A stretch of 64,000 nucleotides of DNA, from positions 124,001-188,000 of the forward strand of contig NZ_LODW01000139.1 of assembly GCF_002914525.1 (NCBI RefSeq). Direction: 5' to 3'. Under the pieces are notes generated by a model. The model worked only from the letters and a program-made list of their open reading frames with translations, was not told the DNA's origin and searched no databases. Of the stretch, positions 8,798-16,969 are shown in pieces; within the stretch, counting starts at the first letter, position 1; each line of letters starts with the position of its first letter. A program made the translations under genes and the position numbers. This DNA is from Rhizobium hidalgonense (GTDB taxonomy: Bacteria; Pseudomonadota; Alphaproteobacteria; Rhizobiales; Rhizobiaceae).

Positions 8798-9835
8798 TCA
8801 GGGCGTCAGCGTGAAAGCGTCGCTTTCGCCGGGAACGAGTTCCAGCGGCCAGATGCGGTTGCGGGCCCCCTGCGGATAGTGCTCGGCATAGGCCGGCATG
8901 GTGGCGAGCAGGGTTTCGCCGAGCTGGGCGCCGAGATCGCGCAGCGACATGCGGAAGGAGGTCAGCGAGGGCTGCAGGAAATGCGTGCGCGGCTCCTCGC
9001 GGAAACCGACGACGGCGAGGTCGCGGCCGGGCACGATGCCGGCCTCGGCAAGCCTGCGGTAAAGCCCGATCGCCATCAACTCGTGGATCAGTATGATCGC
9101 GGTCGGCCTCTCTTTAATCATCAGCAGTTCGTGGCCGGCCTGATAGCCGCCCTGCTCGCTCGACTTGACACGGATGACGAGCGCCGGGTCGAAGGGGATA
9201 TCGTGGCGTTTCAGCGCCTGACGGTAGCTGTCGACGAAGATGTAGCCGAGATTGATGTCGGAGGAAGGGACGGCAACCGCGATCCGCCGGTGGCCCTTGG
9301 CCACCAGCCGGTCGACGCCGCGCGCCGCCACGCCTTCGAAGTCGAGGTCCATCCAGGTGTAGCTGCCGCCGGACGCGCTGCGGCCGAGCGTCACGAAGGG
9401 GATGCGGGCCTTTTCCAGAAGCTCGATACGCCGGTCGGTACGGCGTGTCGCCGAGATGATCAGCGCGTCGACGAGGCGGCGGGCCACCATGCGTTTCAGA
9501 TATTCGTGCGGATCCTCGTCGTCAGGGCAGGGCAGCATGACCAGATCGAGCTTGTGGCGGGAAAACACGCTCTGCAGGCCGTCAGTGACTCCAAGGAAGA
9601 AGTCGTCGCTGTTTTCCACCGTCTCGCGGCTGACCTCGAGCATCAGGCCGATGACATTGGTCATGCCCTGGCGAAGGCTGCGGCCCGACTGGTTGGCGAC
9701 ATAACCGAGCTCTTCGGCGGCGGCGAGCACCCGCCGGCGCGTGTCTTCATTGACATCCGGCTTGCCGTTCAGCGCCCGGGAAACCGTCCCGATCGAAATG
9801 TCGAGATGCTCGGCGAGCTGGCGAATTCCCTTCAT
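8798..9835 (-). CDS. LacI family transcriptional regulator
   Basis: The protein has 345 residues. The N-terminal LacI helix-turn-helix (IRQLAEHLDISIGTVSRALNG) is followed by the hinge helix (GYVANQSGRSLRQG) and a periplasmic-binding-protein-like sugar-binding domain. Such proteins repress sugar or sugar-acid uptake and catabolic genes until a ligand binds. It lies 82 bases downstream of a second LacI gene in the same direction and is convergent with the MFS carrier. It may control that carrier, but no obvious operator was identified. Confidence 0.9.
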   Translation of the reverse strand: MKGIRQLAEHLDISIGTVSRALNGKPDVNEDTRRRVLAAAEELGYVANQSGRSLRQGMTNVIGLMLEVSRETVENSDDFFLGVTDGLQSVFSRHKLDLVMLPCPDDEDPHEYLKRMVARRLVDALIISATRRTDRRIELLEKARIPFVTLGRSASGGSYTWMDLDFEGVAARGVDRLVAKGHRRIAVAVPSSDINLGYIFVDSYRQALKRHDIPFDPALVIRVKSSEQGGYQAGHELLMIKERPTAIILIHELMAIGLYRRLAEAGIVPGRDLAVVGFREEPRTHFLQPSLTSFRMSLRDLGAQLGETLLATMPAYAEHYPQGARNRIWPLELVPGESDAFTLTP

Positions 9836-9916
9836 CTCCGACGATGTCCCTCCCGATCGGATCGCATTTGCCCTTTCTTGCCACAGGATGACGCCTGCGA
9901 AAAGTCGGGAGAGGGA

Positions 9917-10957
9917 TTATGGCCTGAAGCTCTGGCGGATGACGAGTTCCGGAATAACGCGTTCGGAAGCCGGCGGGGCATCCGGATCTTCGAGCCGCCG
10001 CTCCATCAGCGCGACGGCGCGCTGCGCCATGGTCTGCGGATCCTGGCGGAAAGTGGTCAGCTGATAGCTCAGCCAGGAGGATTCCGGCACGTCGTCGAAG
10101 CCGATGACGGCGACATCTTCCGGAATGCGCTGCCGCGCTTCCTGGCGCACGATATCCATCAGTCCGAAGGCGATCAGGTAGTTGGCGCAGTAGACGGCGT
10201 CGGGCTTCATTCGCTGCGAGAATAGCGCACGGCCGGCGGTGACGCCGCCCTCATAATCGGAATCGTCGCCACGTGCGGCGGTGACGGATGCGCCGAGCGA
10301 CTTGGCCGCCGACAAGAAGGCGTTTTCGCGCTCGACGATCGCAGGCGTTCCCGAATTGGAGCCGATGACCGCCAGCCGTCGCCGGCCGCTGTCGTAAAAG
10401 GCCGTCGCCGCCTTGCGAGAGGCTTCGATGTTGCCGGCGCGCACGTGGTCGGCGTCGGGCTCCGAGCGGCCGATGACGATAAGCGGGTGGCCGTTTCGCT
10501 GGGCGAGTTCGAGGAAACTTGCCGGCGGCGAGCCGGAGAGGATGATGATCGCCTCGGCGCGATGGCCGATCAGCATCTTCTGGGCGGCAAGCAGTTCCTC
10601 TTCCGTCCGGCCGGTGTTGATAAGGATCGGAATGCTGCCGCGGCGGATTAGGACTTTGGCGAGTGCGGCGGCCAGATGGGCGCGAAACCCCACTTCCGGG
10701 CGGGTCGCGACGATGCCGACAAGGCGGCTCTGATTGGCGAGCACGCCACGCGCGAGATCATTGACGTGATAACCGAGCTCTTCAGCCGCCCGCAGCACCT
10801 TTTCGCGCGTTGCCGGCGCCACGCTTGCGCCCGGCGTGAAGGTGCGCGACACCGCGGAACGCGAAACGCCCGCCAGCTGCGCCACCTGCTCGGCGCTGAC
10901 GAAACCCATGCGCTCTTTTTTCGGCGTCTTGCCGTCGTTCACCAGACTATCATTCAT
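9917..10957 (-). CDS. LacI family transcriptional regulator
   Basis: The protein has 346 residues. A 20-residue polar lead precedes the LacI helix-turn-helix (AEQVAQLAGVSRSAVSRTFT) and the hinge region (YHVNDLARGVLANQSR). The rest matches the ligand-binding core of the family. It differs clearly from the adjacent LacI protein, so this is not a recent duplication. No uptake operon adjoins it, so its target is unknown; two regulators in a row without an operon suggest remote targets or an eroded locus. Confidence 0.9.
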   Translation of the reverse strand: MNDSLVNDGKTPKKERMGFVSAEQVAQLAGVSRSAVSRTFTPGASVAPATREKVLRAAEELGYHVNDLARGVLANQSRLVGIVATRPEVGFRAHLAAALAKVLIRRGSIPILINTGRTEEELLAAQKMLIGHRAEAIIILSGSPPASFLELAQRNGHPLIVIGRSEPDADHVRAGNIEASRKAATAFYDSGRRRLAVIGSNSGTPAIVERENAFLSAAKSLGASVTAARGDDSDYEGGVTAGRALFSQRMKPDAVYCANYLIAFGLMDIVRQEARQRIPEDVAVIGFDDVPESSWLSYQLTTFRQDPQTMAQRAVALMERRLEDPDAPPASERVIPELVIRQSFRP

Positions 10958-11063
10958 CGGCTCTCAGCTATTGATCGTCTCTGACAGCTGGATGACAGGC
11001 GGCGCGGCGGAGGTTTTTTTCAAAGGTGCTATCGTCGGCATGACCGCCGGTTGGCGTCAAAGA

Positions 11064-11140
11064 CCCTCCCCACAAGGGGGAGGGCAGGTTATGTGAACCG
11101 GTGCGGCACATTAGCCCTCCTCCTTGCGGGGAGGGGGGCG
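11064..11140. repeat. Short GC-rich palindromic intergenic repeats
   Basis: A perfect hairpin CCCTCCCC-N5-GGGGAGGG lies at 11064-11084. A related imperfect one starts near 11118 (CCCTCCTCC, then GGGGAGGGG). The rest of 10958-11270 holds no convincing gene. Similar hairpins recur at about 16935 and 31524, so these look like dispersed rhizobial intergenic repeats. Confidence 0.5.
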
Positions 11141-11186
11141 CGGCCGGGGAATCACGGCTGATCCCCCGGTCGGGATGTCACTGATG

Positions 11187-11223
11187 AACAAAAAAACACC
11201 GAGGCTGCGGGACGCAACCTCGG
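11187..11223 (-). terminator. Rho-independent terminator
   Basis: On the minus strand a stem CCGAGG-TTGCG / CGCAG-CCTCGG is followed by a run of seven T. It lies about 50 bases after the stop of the small secreted protein gene at 11271-11591 and so ends that transcript. Confidence 0.8.
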
Positions 11224-11270
11224 CTGAAGGCGAACCGGCGGCGTTGCAATGAACGCCACCGCAACAGGGA

Positions 11271-11591
11271 CTACTCGCAGACGCGCACGGTTTCGGCGTG
11301 ATAGCCCCCATCATAGCGGTTGCGCACATCGCGGTCCTCGTACCAGCATCTCGGCTCGGGTTCGACATAGCGGGGGCTCTCGACATAACGCGGGCCGTCA
11401 TCGACGTAGCGAGGGCCGCCATTGACGAGCGCGCCGCCGATCAGGCCGCCGACGACGCCTGCGGCAACGCCGCCGGCGATGATGCGGCCGGTGTTATCGT
11501 GATGGCGATGGTGGTCGCGTGCGGCAGCAGGCTGAATGGCCGATCCAACAAGGGCCGTGGCGATCAACAGGCTGCTAATGACTCTCTTCAT
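11271..11591 (-). CDS. Small exported glycine-rich protein, unknown function
   Basis: The protein has 106 residues from ATG 11591, which has AGGAGA six bases upstream. Residues 1-24 are a clear signal peptide ending in AAA. A His-rich segment (DHHRHHD) follows, then a glycine-zipper-like hydrophobic stretch (IIAGGVAAGVVGGLIGGALV), then three PRYV-type repeats and a tail with two cysteines (CWYED and RVCE). The layout resembles small rhizobial envelope proteins with a glycine zipper, which may sit in the outer membrane. The function is unknown. It has its own terminator and appears monocistronic. Confidence 0.75.
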   Translation of the reverse strand: MKRVISSLLIATALVGSAIQPAAARDHHRHHDNTGRIIAGGVAAGVVGGLIGGALVNGGPRYVDDGPRYVESPRYVEPEPRCWYEDRDVRNRYDGGYHAETVRVCE

Positions 11592-11671
11592 GACGTTCTC
11601 CTGAAATGGCACTCGCCCCGGATAAAAGAGAAATGCGGCAGCAAGTCGATTGTTCGTTCAAACTTTGCGAC

Positions 11672-11703
11672 ATGCATTAATGCATGTCTTCGCTGAAGAC
11701 CAT
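11672..11703. promoter_or_regulatory. Perfect 20-bp palindrome plus adjoining hairpin
   Basis: Arms GACATGCATT / AATGCATGTC at 11672-11691 form an exact 20-bp palindrome. The sequence runs into GTCTTC-gct-GAAGAC at 11689-11703. A further 12-bp palindrome, GCTTATATAAGC, is at 11746-11757. Palindromes of this length are typical of dimeric regulator sites such as LuxR-type boxes. It is 81 bases upstream of the small exported protein gene (minus strand) and upstream of the candidate small RNA (plus strand). Confidence 0.5.
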
Positions 11704-11769
11704 ATCAGGTCGCCGATTCCGCAGCGGTCGTCGTTGGGCATTGTCGCTTATATAAGCTACAATGCCGTG

Positions 11770-11851
11770 AGCTGCCTGAGGCACTGGCTGACAATTTGCT
11801 GATGAACCACTTCCATAAAGGAAGCCCGCCTTAGCGGTCTAGGCGGGTTTT
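11770..11851 (+). ncRNA. Candidate small RNA with intrinsic terminator
   Basis: No gene fits 11592-11968. A possible sigma-70 promoter (TTGGGC, 18 bases, TACAAT at 11758-11763) precedes about 80 bases. These end in a good terminator at 11825-11851: CCCGCCT, 9-base loop, AGGCGGG, then TTTT. A terminator here on the plus strand, with no upstream plus-strand gene, is best explained by a short transcript. I do not recognise a known family. The start is a guess. Confidence 0.35.
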
Positions 11852-11896
11852 GAGTGGAGTGGGCCGCAGAGGCTACTTCCCGACGGTGATTAAAAA

Positions 11897-11915
11897 GCCC
11901 CGCAGTTCGCGGGGC
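11897..11915 (-). terminator. Rho-independent terminator
   Basis: On the minus strand, GCCCCGC-N5-GCGGGGC is followed by TTTTTA. It lies 54 bases beyond the stop of the gene at 11969-12295 and ends that transcript. Confidence 0.8.
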
Positions 11916-11968
11916 CTAGGGTGCATGGAAAGGTGTTGCGCCGGTTTGGGAACGGACCTAGCGCATCG

Positions 11969-12295
11969 CTATTCCACCGTGAACGTTCCGGCCCCCTTGG
12001 AGTATTTCTTACCTCCAAGCGAATTGATCGTCGCACATTTTTCCTTATCGAACTTCTCGCACATCTTGTTGTCTTTGATGGCCCATGTGCCCTTGTAGGT
12101 GGCCTTGTCCCCCTCGACAGTCGCTTCAATCGTTCCGTCTGGTTTATAGGTTGTGACGCCCGATTGAGTCTTTGACTTCCAGTGAATTGGGTGGCCTACC
12201 AACTCACTTTTCATCTGCTCCGCTGTCATGGTCGCGGCATATGCACAAGATGCGAAGGCTAGGATAATGAGGCCAGAAACCGTGATCGCTTTCAT
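11969..12295 (-). CDS. Small secreted protein, unknown function
   Basis: The protein has 108 residues with a clear signal peptide (cleavage after CAYA) and GGGAG upstream of ATG 12295. The mature part is small and polar. It has a repeated beta-strand rhythm (TTYKPDGTIEATVEGDKATYKG-like) and two cysteines (MCEKF, KCATI) that could form a disulfide. The pattern resembles small rhizobial periplasmic proteins of the DUF995 kind, but I am not certain of the family. It has its own terminator. Local GC is lower than in the flanks. Confidence 0.75.
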   Translation of the reverse strand: MKAITVSGLIILAFASCAYAATMTAEQMKSELVGHPIHWKSKTQSGVTTYKPDGTIEATVEGDKATYKGTWAIKDNKMCEKFDKEKCATINSLGGKKYSKGAGTFTVE

Positions 12296-12502
12296 CGTTC
12301 ACTCCCTTCTTCTCAAACGAAGATTGTAACCGCGTGAGAGCGCGGCGAATATTTATCCAAAAGGCTTATCTCGACATATCAGTGTGGATGAGGGCTTCGA
12401 CACGCTCGATTCTGGAAGATCGAAAACCCGGTCGATTCTTCCCGGGGGAAGACCTAGTTGCCCGGCTAGCAGGTTTTCTGTTTGGCGATGCGATTCATTG
12501 TC

Positions 12503-12787
12503 TCAAGTCCAATTGCTTGAAACAAACGGCCGCAGCGGCTCGAACTCCACCGCCGGCACATCCTCCGACGAGGTTATCATCTTTGCCCGCTTTTTGGCGA
12601 GCTTCGCCCACCACCTCGAATTGGTTCGGATCTGATCGATGCCATAAAGTATACGAAGCATGTGTCGGGCTTCCGCAGCCTCCATTGTTACGAGTGGTAT
12701 GCCATCCAGTCGTGCCGGTGCATCAGTTGCTATGTCCACTATGGCCCAAGTGGTATCACTCGCTTCCAAACGGTAATTGCTCGCCAT
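12503..12787 (-). CDS. Hypothetical protein, 94 residues
   Basis: I do not recognise this protein. ATG 12787 has an excellent GGAGGGA site, which supports a real gene. The open frame continues upstream but without another good start. The product is cytoplasmic in character (no signal or membrane segment), starts MASNYRLEAS and has a charged helical centre (EAARHMLRILYGIDQ-like, then KLAKKRAK). Base composition is lower in GC than the flanking genes, a possible sign of acquisition. The 206 bases between it and the next secreted gene show nothing else. Confidence 0.55.
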   Translation of the reverse strand: MASNYRLEASDTTWAIVDIATDAPARLDGIPLVTMEAAEARHMLRILYGIDQIRTNSRWWAKLAKKRAKMITSSEDVPAVEFEPLRPFVSSNWT

Positions 12788-13145
12788 TTCGTCCCTCCGG
12801 TCGTAGGGCGAGATTGATGCAAAATCCCCGATGCGCACATCCGGCAAAAGGGATTGGCCCCACCACCAAAAGGTGAATGCGGCCGTTTGAACATAGCTCA
12901 GCGCCGACTTCTTCACCCTGCGAGGCGCCGTGGGTAAGCAGAGCATTCAAAGACTATTCGCCGCTCCTTTGTTCTGCCGGCGACTGTTGCGAAAAAGGCG
13001 GTCCAGTCGGATCTGCTGGCGCTCTGCTCCGATCCAAATTTTTTCGAGATCATTGTCGGTTTGCGAACGGCTGCTTCGTTGTCAATATGAGCGGGCTTGT
13101 TTAGCGGCAATGATGCCGGCGTCTCGCTCCTGGAGGAAAATTCCC
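12788..13145. other. Intergenic stretch with candidate ECF promoter
   Basis: About 360 bases without a convincing gene; short open frames here lack ribosome sites. Near its end, TGTCGG at 13054-13059 and CGTT at 13077-13080 are 17 bases apart. This resembles the TGTCGA and CGT-type promoter reported for the ECF42 sigma group encoded just downstream. It would drive the DGPF gene at 13146. The promoter call is inference. Confidence 0.35.
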
Positions 13146-13538
13146 ATGCGTTTCATGTCCATCGTCACGTCCACCGATTCGATGCATCCGACGCCCGAGC
13201 TTATCGAGGCGATAGGCAAGCTTGCTGATCGGGAAATCAAGGCCGGCCGCATGCTCGACACCGCCGGGCTGATGCCGCTGGCGACCGGTGCCCGTGTCAC
13301 GATCCGGGACGGCAAGTTGAGCGTTATCGATGGCCCTTTTGTCGAGGCCAAGGAGGTCGTCGGCGGTTATGCGATCTTCGAGCTGCAGAGCAAGGAGGAG
13401 GCCGTGGCGCTGGCGGTCGAGTTCATGCAGTTGCACAAGGATCTCATGCCCGGTTGGGATGGCACGTGTGAAGTGCGCGCCTATTTTGAACCGGGTGCGG
13501 AGGGGATCTGCGACCCGCTCGCCGAAGCAAGGGCATGA
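13146..13538 (+). CDS. DGPF/YCII-domain protein, partner of ECF sigma factor
   Basis: The protein has 130 residues from ATG 13146 with GGAGG upstream. It has the YCII-like fold with the family motif IDGPFVEAKEVVGGYAIFE at about residues 61-79. The biochemical role is unknown; related YCII proteins have been tied to ring-compound chemistry. Genes of this type are conserved neighbours of ECF42 sigma factors, and that sigma gene begins 31 bases after this stop. In Streptomyces the sigma factor activates its DGPF neighbour, so the same is expected here. Family sure, function open. Confidence 0.88.
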   Translation: MRFMSIVTSTDSMHPTPELIEAIGKLADREIKAGRMLDTAGLMPLATGARVTIRDGKLSVIDGPFVEAKEVVGGYAIFELQSKEEAVALAVEFMQLHKDLMPGWDGTCEVRAYFEPGAEGICDPLAEARA

Positions 13539-13569
13539 TCCTTTCGACCCATAATCTGGGCGGGCGGTC

Positions 13570-14838
13570 GTGACGGCCGCCGGCACCCATCAAACGATCC
13601 TGGCCGTCTGGCGGATCGAACAGCCGCGGCTGATCACCAGCCTGGCACGATTGCTGCGCGACGTGCCGCTTGCCGAGGATCTGACACAGGAAGCGCTCAC
13701 TGTAGCCCTGGAACGATGGCCGAAGACGGGAATCCCCGAACGGCCCGGCGCATGGCTTATGACAACTGCCAAGCGTCGAGCGCTCGATCATCTTCGTCGT
13801 CGCCGGATGCTGGATCAGAAGCACCAGATGATCGTTCGGGAAATGGAGGAGGAAGAGCAGATCATGCCCGATCTAGACACCCCTCTGGATGATGATATCG
13901 GCGATGAAATGCTGCGTCTGATATTTACGGCGTGCCACCCGCTGATCTCGCGCGAGGCGCGCGTAGCTCTGGCCTTACGGATGATCTGCGGCCTGACGAC
14001 ACAAGAAATCGCCAGGGCATACCTGGCGTCGGAAGCAACGATCGCCCAACGCATCCTCCGCGCCAAGAAGACATTGTCGGATTCGGGGCTCGCCTATGAG
14101 ACGCCGCATGGCGAGCAACTGTCGCAACGTCTCGCCTCGGTGCTGGAGGTCATCTACCTGATCTTCAACGGGGGTTACACGGCCGCCCGCGGCGACAACT
14201 GGTTTCGGCTGCAATTGTGCAATGAGGCGCTGCGGCTGGGCCGGGTCTTGACATCCGTGGCGCCGCTGGAGCCGGAGGCGCATGCGTTGCTGGCGTTAAT
14301 GGAACTGAACGCGTCCCGTGCTGCGGCGCGGACGGATGCTGCCGGCGATCCGATCCTGCTTCTCGAACAAAACCGTGACCGCTGGGATCGGTTGCAGATT
14401 CAGCGGGGGTTGAAGGCGTTGATGAGGGCCGAAGAGCTTGGCGGTGCCGGCGGGATCTATGCCCTGCAGGCCGCGATCATTGCATGTCATGCAAGGGCAA
14501 TGACGGCCGATGAAACCGATTGGAGGCATATAGCCGGTCTCTATGCGGAGCTTGCCGGGCTTCTGCATTCGCCGATCGTCGAACTCAATCGAGCGGTGGC
14601 CATCGGCATGGTCGAAGGCCCCGAGGCGGCATTGGACATCATTGAAAGCCTGCGCGACGAGCCCGCATTGAAAGACTATCATCTTCTGCCCAGCGTTCGC
14701 GGCGATCTTCTTTATAAGCTTGGCCGATACGACGAAGCGTGGCGAGCCTTTCAAGCGGCGGCCGCCCTTGCCGAAAATAAGAGGGAGCACGATTTCCTCA
14801 TGCGCCGTGCTGGTGAAGCTGCCGCAGCGAAGCGTTGA
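13570..14838 (+). CDS. ECF sigma factor, ECF42 type, with long C-terminal helical extension
   Basis: The protein has 422 residues from GTG 13570. Sigma-2 (ARLLRDVPLAEDLTQEALTVALERWP, about residues 25-55) and sigma-4 (CGLTTQEIARAYLASEATIAQRI, about 140-165) direct RNA polymerase to specific promoters. The remaining 240 residues are a TPR-like helical extension, with RGLKALMRAEELGG-type and DYHLLPSVRGDLLYKLG-type repeats. That extension defines ECF42 and replaces a separate anti-sigma factor. No anti-sigma gene is nearby. It is probably co-transcribed with the DGPF gene. The signal is unknown. Confidence 0.9.
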   Translation: MTAAGTHQTILAVWRIEQPRLITSLARLLRDVPLAEDLTQEALTVALERWPKTGIPERPGAWLMTTAKRRALDHLRRRRMLDQKHQMIVREMEEEEQIMPDLDTPLDDDIGDEMLRLIFTACHPLISREARVALALRMICGLTTQEIARAYLASEATIAQRILRAKKTLSDSGLAYETPHGEQLSQRLASVLEVIYLIFNGGYTAARGDNWFRLQLCNEALRLGRVLTSVAPLEPEAHALLALMELNASRAAARTDAAGDPILLLEQNRDRWDRLQIQRGLKALMRAEELGGAGGIYALQAAIIACHARAMTADETDWRHIAGLYAELAGLLHSPIVELNRAVAIGMVEGPEAALDIIESLRDEPALKDYHLLPSVRGDLLYKLGRYDEAWRAFQAAAALAENKREHDFLMRRAGEAAAAKR

Positions 14839-14974
14839 TTGTAACGTATCTCGGTCTTCATGGCTGAGGTGGCTCGCCCTACATGGTCTTCCGAGGGTTG
14901 CCCGGACAGGCCGAACCGCTCCTCATCGCAGGAGGACATTGGAATCGATTCTGCCAAACTGAAGACCGGCTAGT

Positions 14975-16882
14975 TTAGGTCATACCGGTATGTTTTAGGT
15001 CATAGCCAGTGGCGTCCAACACATCTTCGGGAATATCGTCGAAGGAGGCGTAGTTGAGGTTATAGAGCCTGGAATAGAGCTTGCCGTTCTTCATCAATTG
15101 CCGGTGGTTACCGCTTTCGATGATTTCGCCGTTCTGCAGCACGATGATGCGGTCGGCCTCGCGGATCGTGGCCAGGCGGTGGGCGATGACGAGGCCGGTG
15201 CGGTTTTCGAGCAACTTCACCAGAGCCTTCTGGATCAGCATCTCGGTATAGCTGTCGATATTGGCGGTCGCCTCGTCGAGCACGAGGATCTTCGCATCCG
15301 CCACAAGCGCGCGGGCAAAACTCAAAAGCTGGCGCTGGCCGAGCGAAAGATTGCCACCGCGCTCGCCGAGAACACTGTCGTAGCCATCGGGCAGGCGCAT
15401 GACGAAATCGTGCGCGCCGACGGCTTTTGCAGCCTCGATCACTCGTTCGCGGGTCGCATCCTGCTTGTGGTAGCGGATGTTTTCGAAGACGGTGCCGGTG
15501 AAGAGGAAGGGTTCCTGCAGCACCATGGCGATTTCGGCCCCGAGCGAATCCTGCGTCACGTCACGCACGTCGTGGCCGCCGACCAGAACCTGGCCCTGCT
15601 GCACGTCGTAGAAGCGATGGATCAGCGACATGCAGCTCGATTTGCCCGAGCCCGTCGGCCCGACCAGGGCGACCGTCTCGCCGGGATTGACCTTGAAGCT
15701 CACATGTTTCAGCACCGGATGTTTCGGATTGTAGCCGAAGACGACGTCCTTGAATTCGACCGAGCCGTCCATGTCGCGCGACAGGGCCTTGGCATCCGGC
15801 GCATCCTTGATGTCAACCGGCACGTCGAGCACTTCCGTCAGCCGCTGGCCAGACGCCATGGCGCGCTGCATCACCGAATATTGCAGGGTCAGAGAACGGA
15901 TCGGGTCGAAGAAGCGCTGGATATAGAAAAGGAAGGCGACGAGGACGCCGACATCGAGCGCCTGGTTGAGAACGCGGGCGCCGCCGACGACGATGACGAG
16001 GGCCATCGCCACGCCGGTCAGGCTGTCGACGATCGGCACCATCACCTGCGCATAACGCGCCGCCGTCAGATGCGTCTTGAGGTTGGCACGCGCCTTGTCG
16101 TCATAGAGCGTGAAGTTGACGCCCTGCCGGTCCATGCTCTGGACGGCGCGCACGCCGTGAATGGCTTCGGCAAGCGCGCCGTTGGCGACCGAATTGGTCT
16201 CGTGGGCTGCCATGAAGGACTTGCGGGCGAGCGGCAGCCAGAATAGCCGGACGACGAAGAGCACCGGCAGCACCGCGAGCGTCAGCAGGCCCAGCTTGAA
16301 ATCGAGATAGAGCATCACGAAGACGATACCGAAGAGCAGCACGATGTCGCCGACTGAGAGTACCGAGGTTTCGAGGAATTCCTGCATCGAGTTGACGTCG
16401 CCCTGCAGACGCGACATCAGCCGGCCGACTTCGGTCTTGTCCATGAAGGAGAGCGAGACGCGCTGCAGATGCGAAAACATCGCCCTGCGGATATCGAAGA
16501 GCACGTCTTCCGCCACGCCGCCGACCAGCGTCTCCTGGGCGTAACTTGCCGCATAATTGATGAGAATGGCGACCGCGAAGGCAGCGATCGCCCAGATCAG
16601 CGCCGAAGGATTGCCGCCCGGCGCCATGCCGTGGTCGATGGCATAACGGATGATCAGCGGGATCAGCAATTGCATCATCGTGAAGGTCAGGACGGCGACG
16701 ACGGCCCAGCCGACCTGGCGGCGATAGGGATGAACGAAAGCCCAGATGCGCTTGACGATATTGCCGTCGAAGGCCTTTCCGAACATCTCCTCCTCGACGC
16801 GATGCGAACCGACGACTGCCCGCGGCGGGCGGCGCCCATCCTCGCGAACGTCGGGACGCTCGGTTTCCAGTTCCTCGGCCAT
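14975..16882 (-). CDS. ABC exporter half-transporter (membrane + ATPase), catalytic-site subunit
   Basis: The protein has 635 residues from ATG 16882, which has GGAGGAA upstream; an earlier in-frame GTG-region start is less likely. A six-helix exporter domain (about residues 50-340) is followed by an ATPase domain. Walker A is GPTGSGKS at 408-415, the Q-loop is VLQEPFLF, the signature is LSLGQ at 512-516, Walker B is ILVLDEA with Glu537, and the switch His is 568. The signature deviates from LSGGQ while Walker B is intact. It is the second gene of a pair with 16970-18823, and the two probably form a heterodimer exporting lipid or drug from the inner membrane. Confidence 0.88.
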   Translation of the reverse strand: MAEELETERPDVREDGRRPPRAVVGSHRVEEEMFGKAFDGNIVKRIWAFVHPYRRQVGWAVVAVLTFTMMQLLIPLIIRYAIDHGMAPGGNPSALIWAIAAFAVAILINYAASYAQETLVGGVAEDVLFDIRRAMFSHLQRVSLSFMDKTEVGRLMSRLQGDVNSMQEFLETSVLSVGDIVLLFGIVFVMLYLDFKLGLLTLAVLPVLFVVRLFWLPLARKSFMAAHETNSVANGALAEAIHGVRAVQSMDRQGVNFTLYDDKARANLKTHLTAARYAQVMVPIVDSLTGVAMALVIVVGGARVLNQALDVGVLVAFLFYIQRFFDPIRSLTLQYSVMQRAMASGQRLTEVLDVPVDIKDAPDAKALSRDMDGSVEFKDVVFGYNPKHPVLKHVSFKVNPGETVALVGPTGSGKSSCMSLIHRFYDVQQGQVLVGGHDVRDVTQDSLGAEIAMVLQEPFLFTGTVFENIRYHKQDATRERVIEAAKAVGAHDFVMRLPDGYDSVLGERGGNLSLGQRQLLSFARALVADAKILVLDEATANIDSYTEMLIQKALVKLLENRTGLVIAHRLATIREADRIIVLQNGEIIESGNHRQLMKNGKLYSRLYNLNYASFDDIPEDVLDATGYDLKHTGMT

Positions 16883-16934
16883 GCTATTCCTCCCGCGGCC
16901 ATCCCAGCAGGTGGCCTGCACGTTCATTGCTCGT

Positions 16935-16961
16935 CCCCTTCTCTCCGCTGGGGAGAAGGGG
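16935..16961. repeat. Palindromic intergenic repeat between the two ABC exporter genes
   Basis: CCCCTTCTC-N9-GAGAAGGGG forms a 9-bp stem in the 87-base gap between two co-directional genes. It is similar to the element near 31524. It may attenuate or stabilise the operon transcript. Confidence 0.55.
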
Positions 16962-16969
16962 TGATCTCA

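Noticed and set aside
12877..13104. Small plus-strand frame before the DGPF gene
   Set aside because: No ribosome site, no recognisable features, and it overlaps a competing minus-strand frame.
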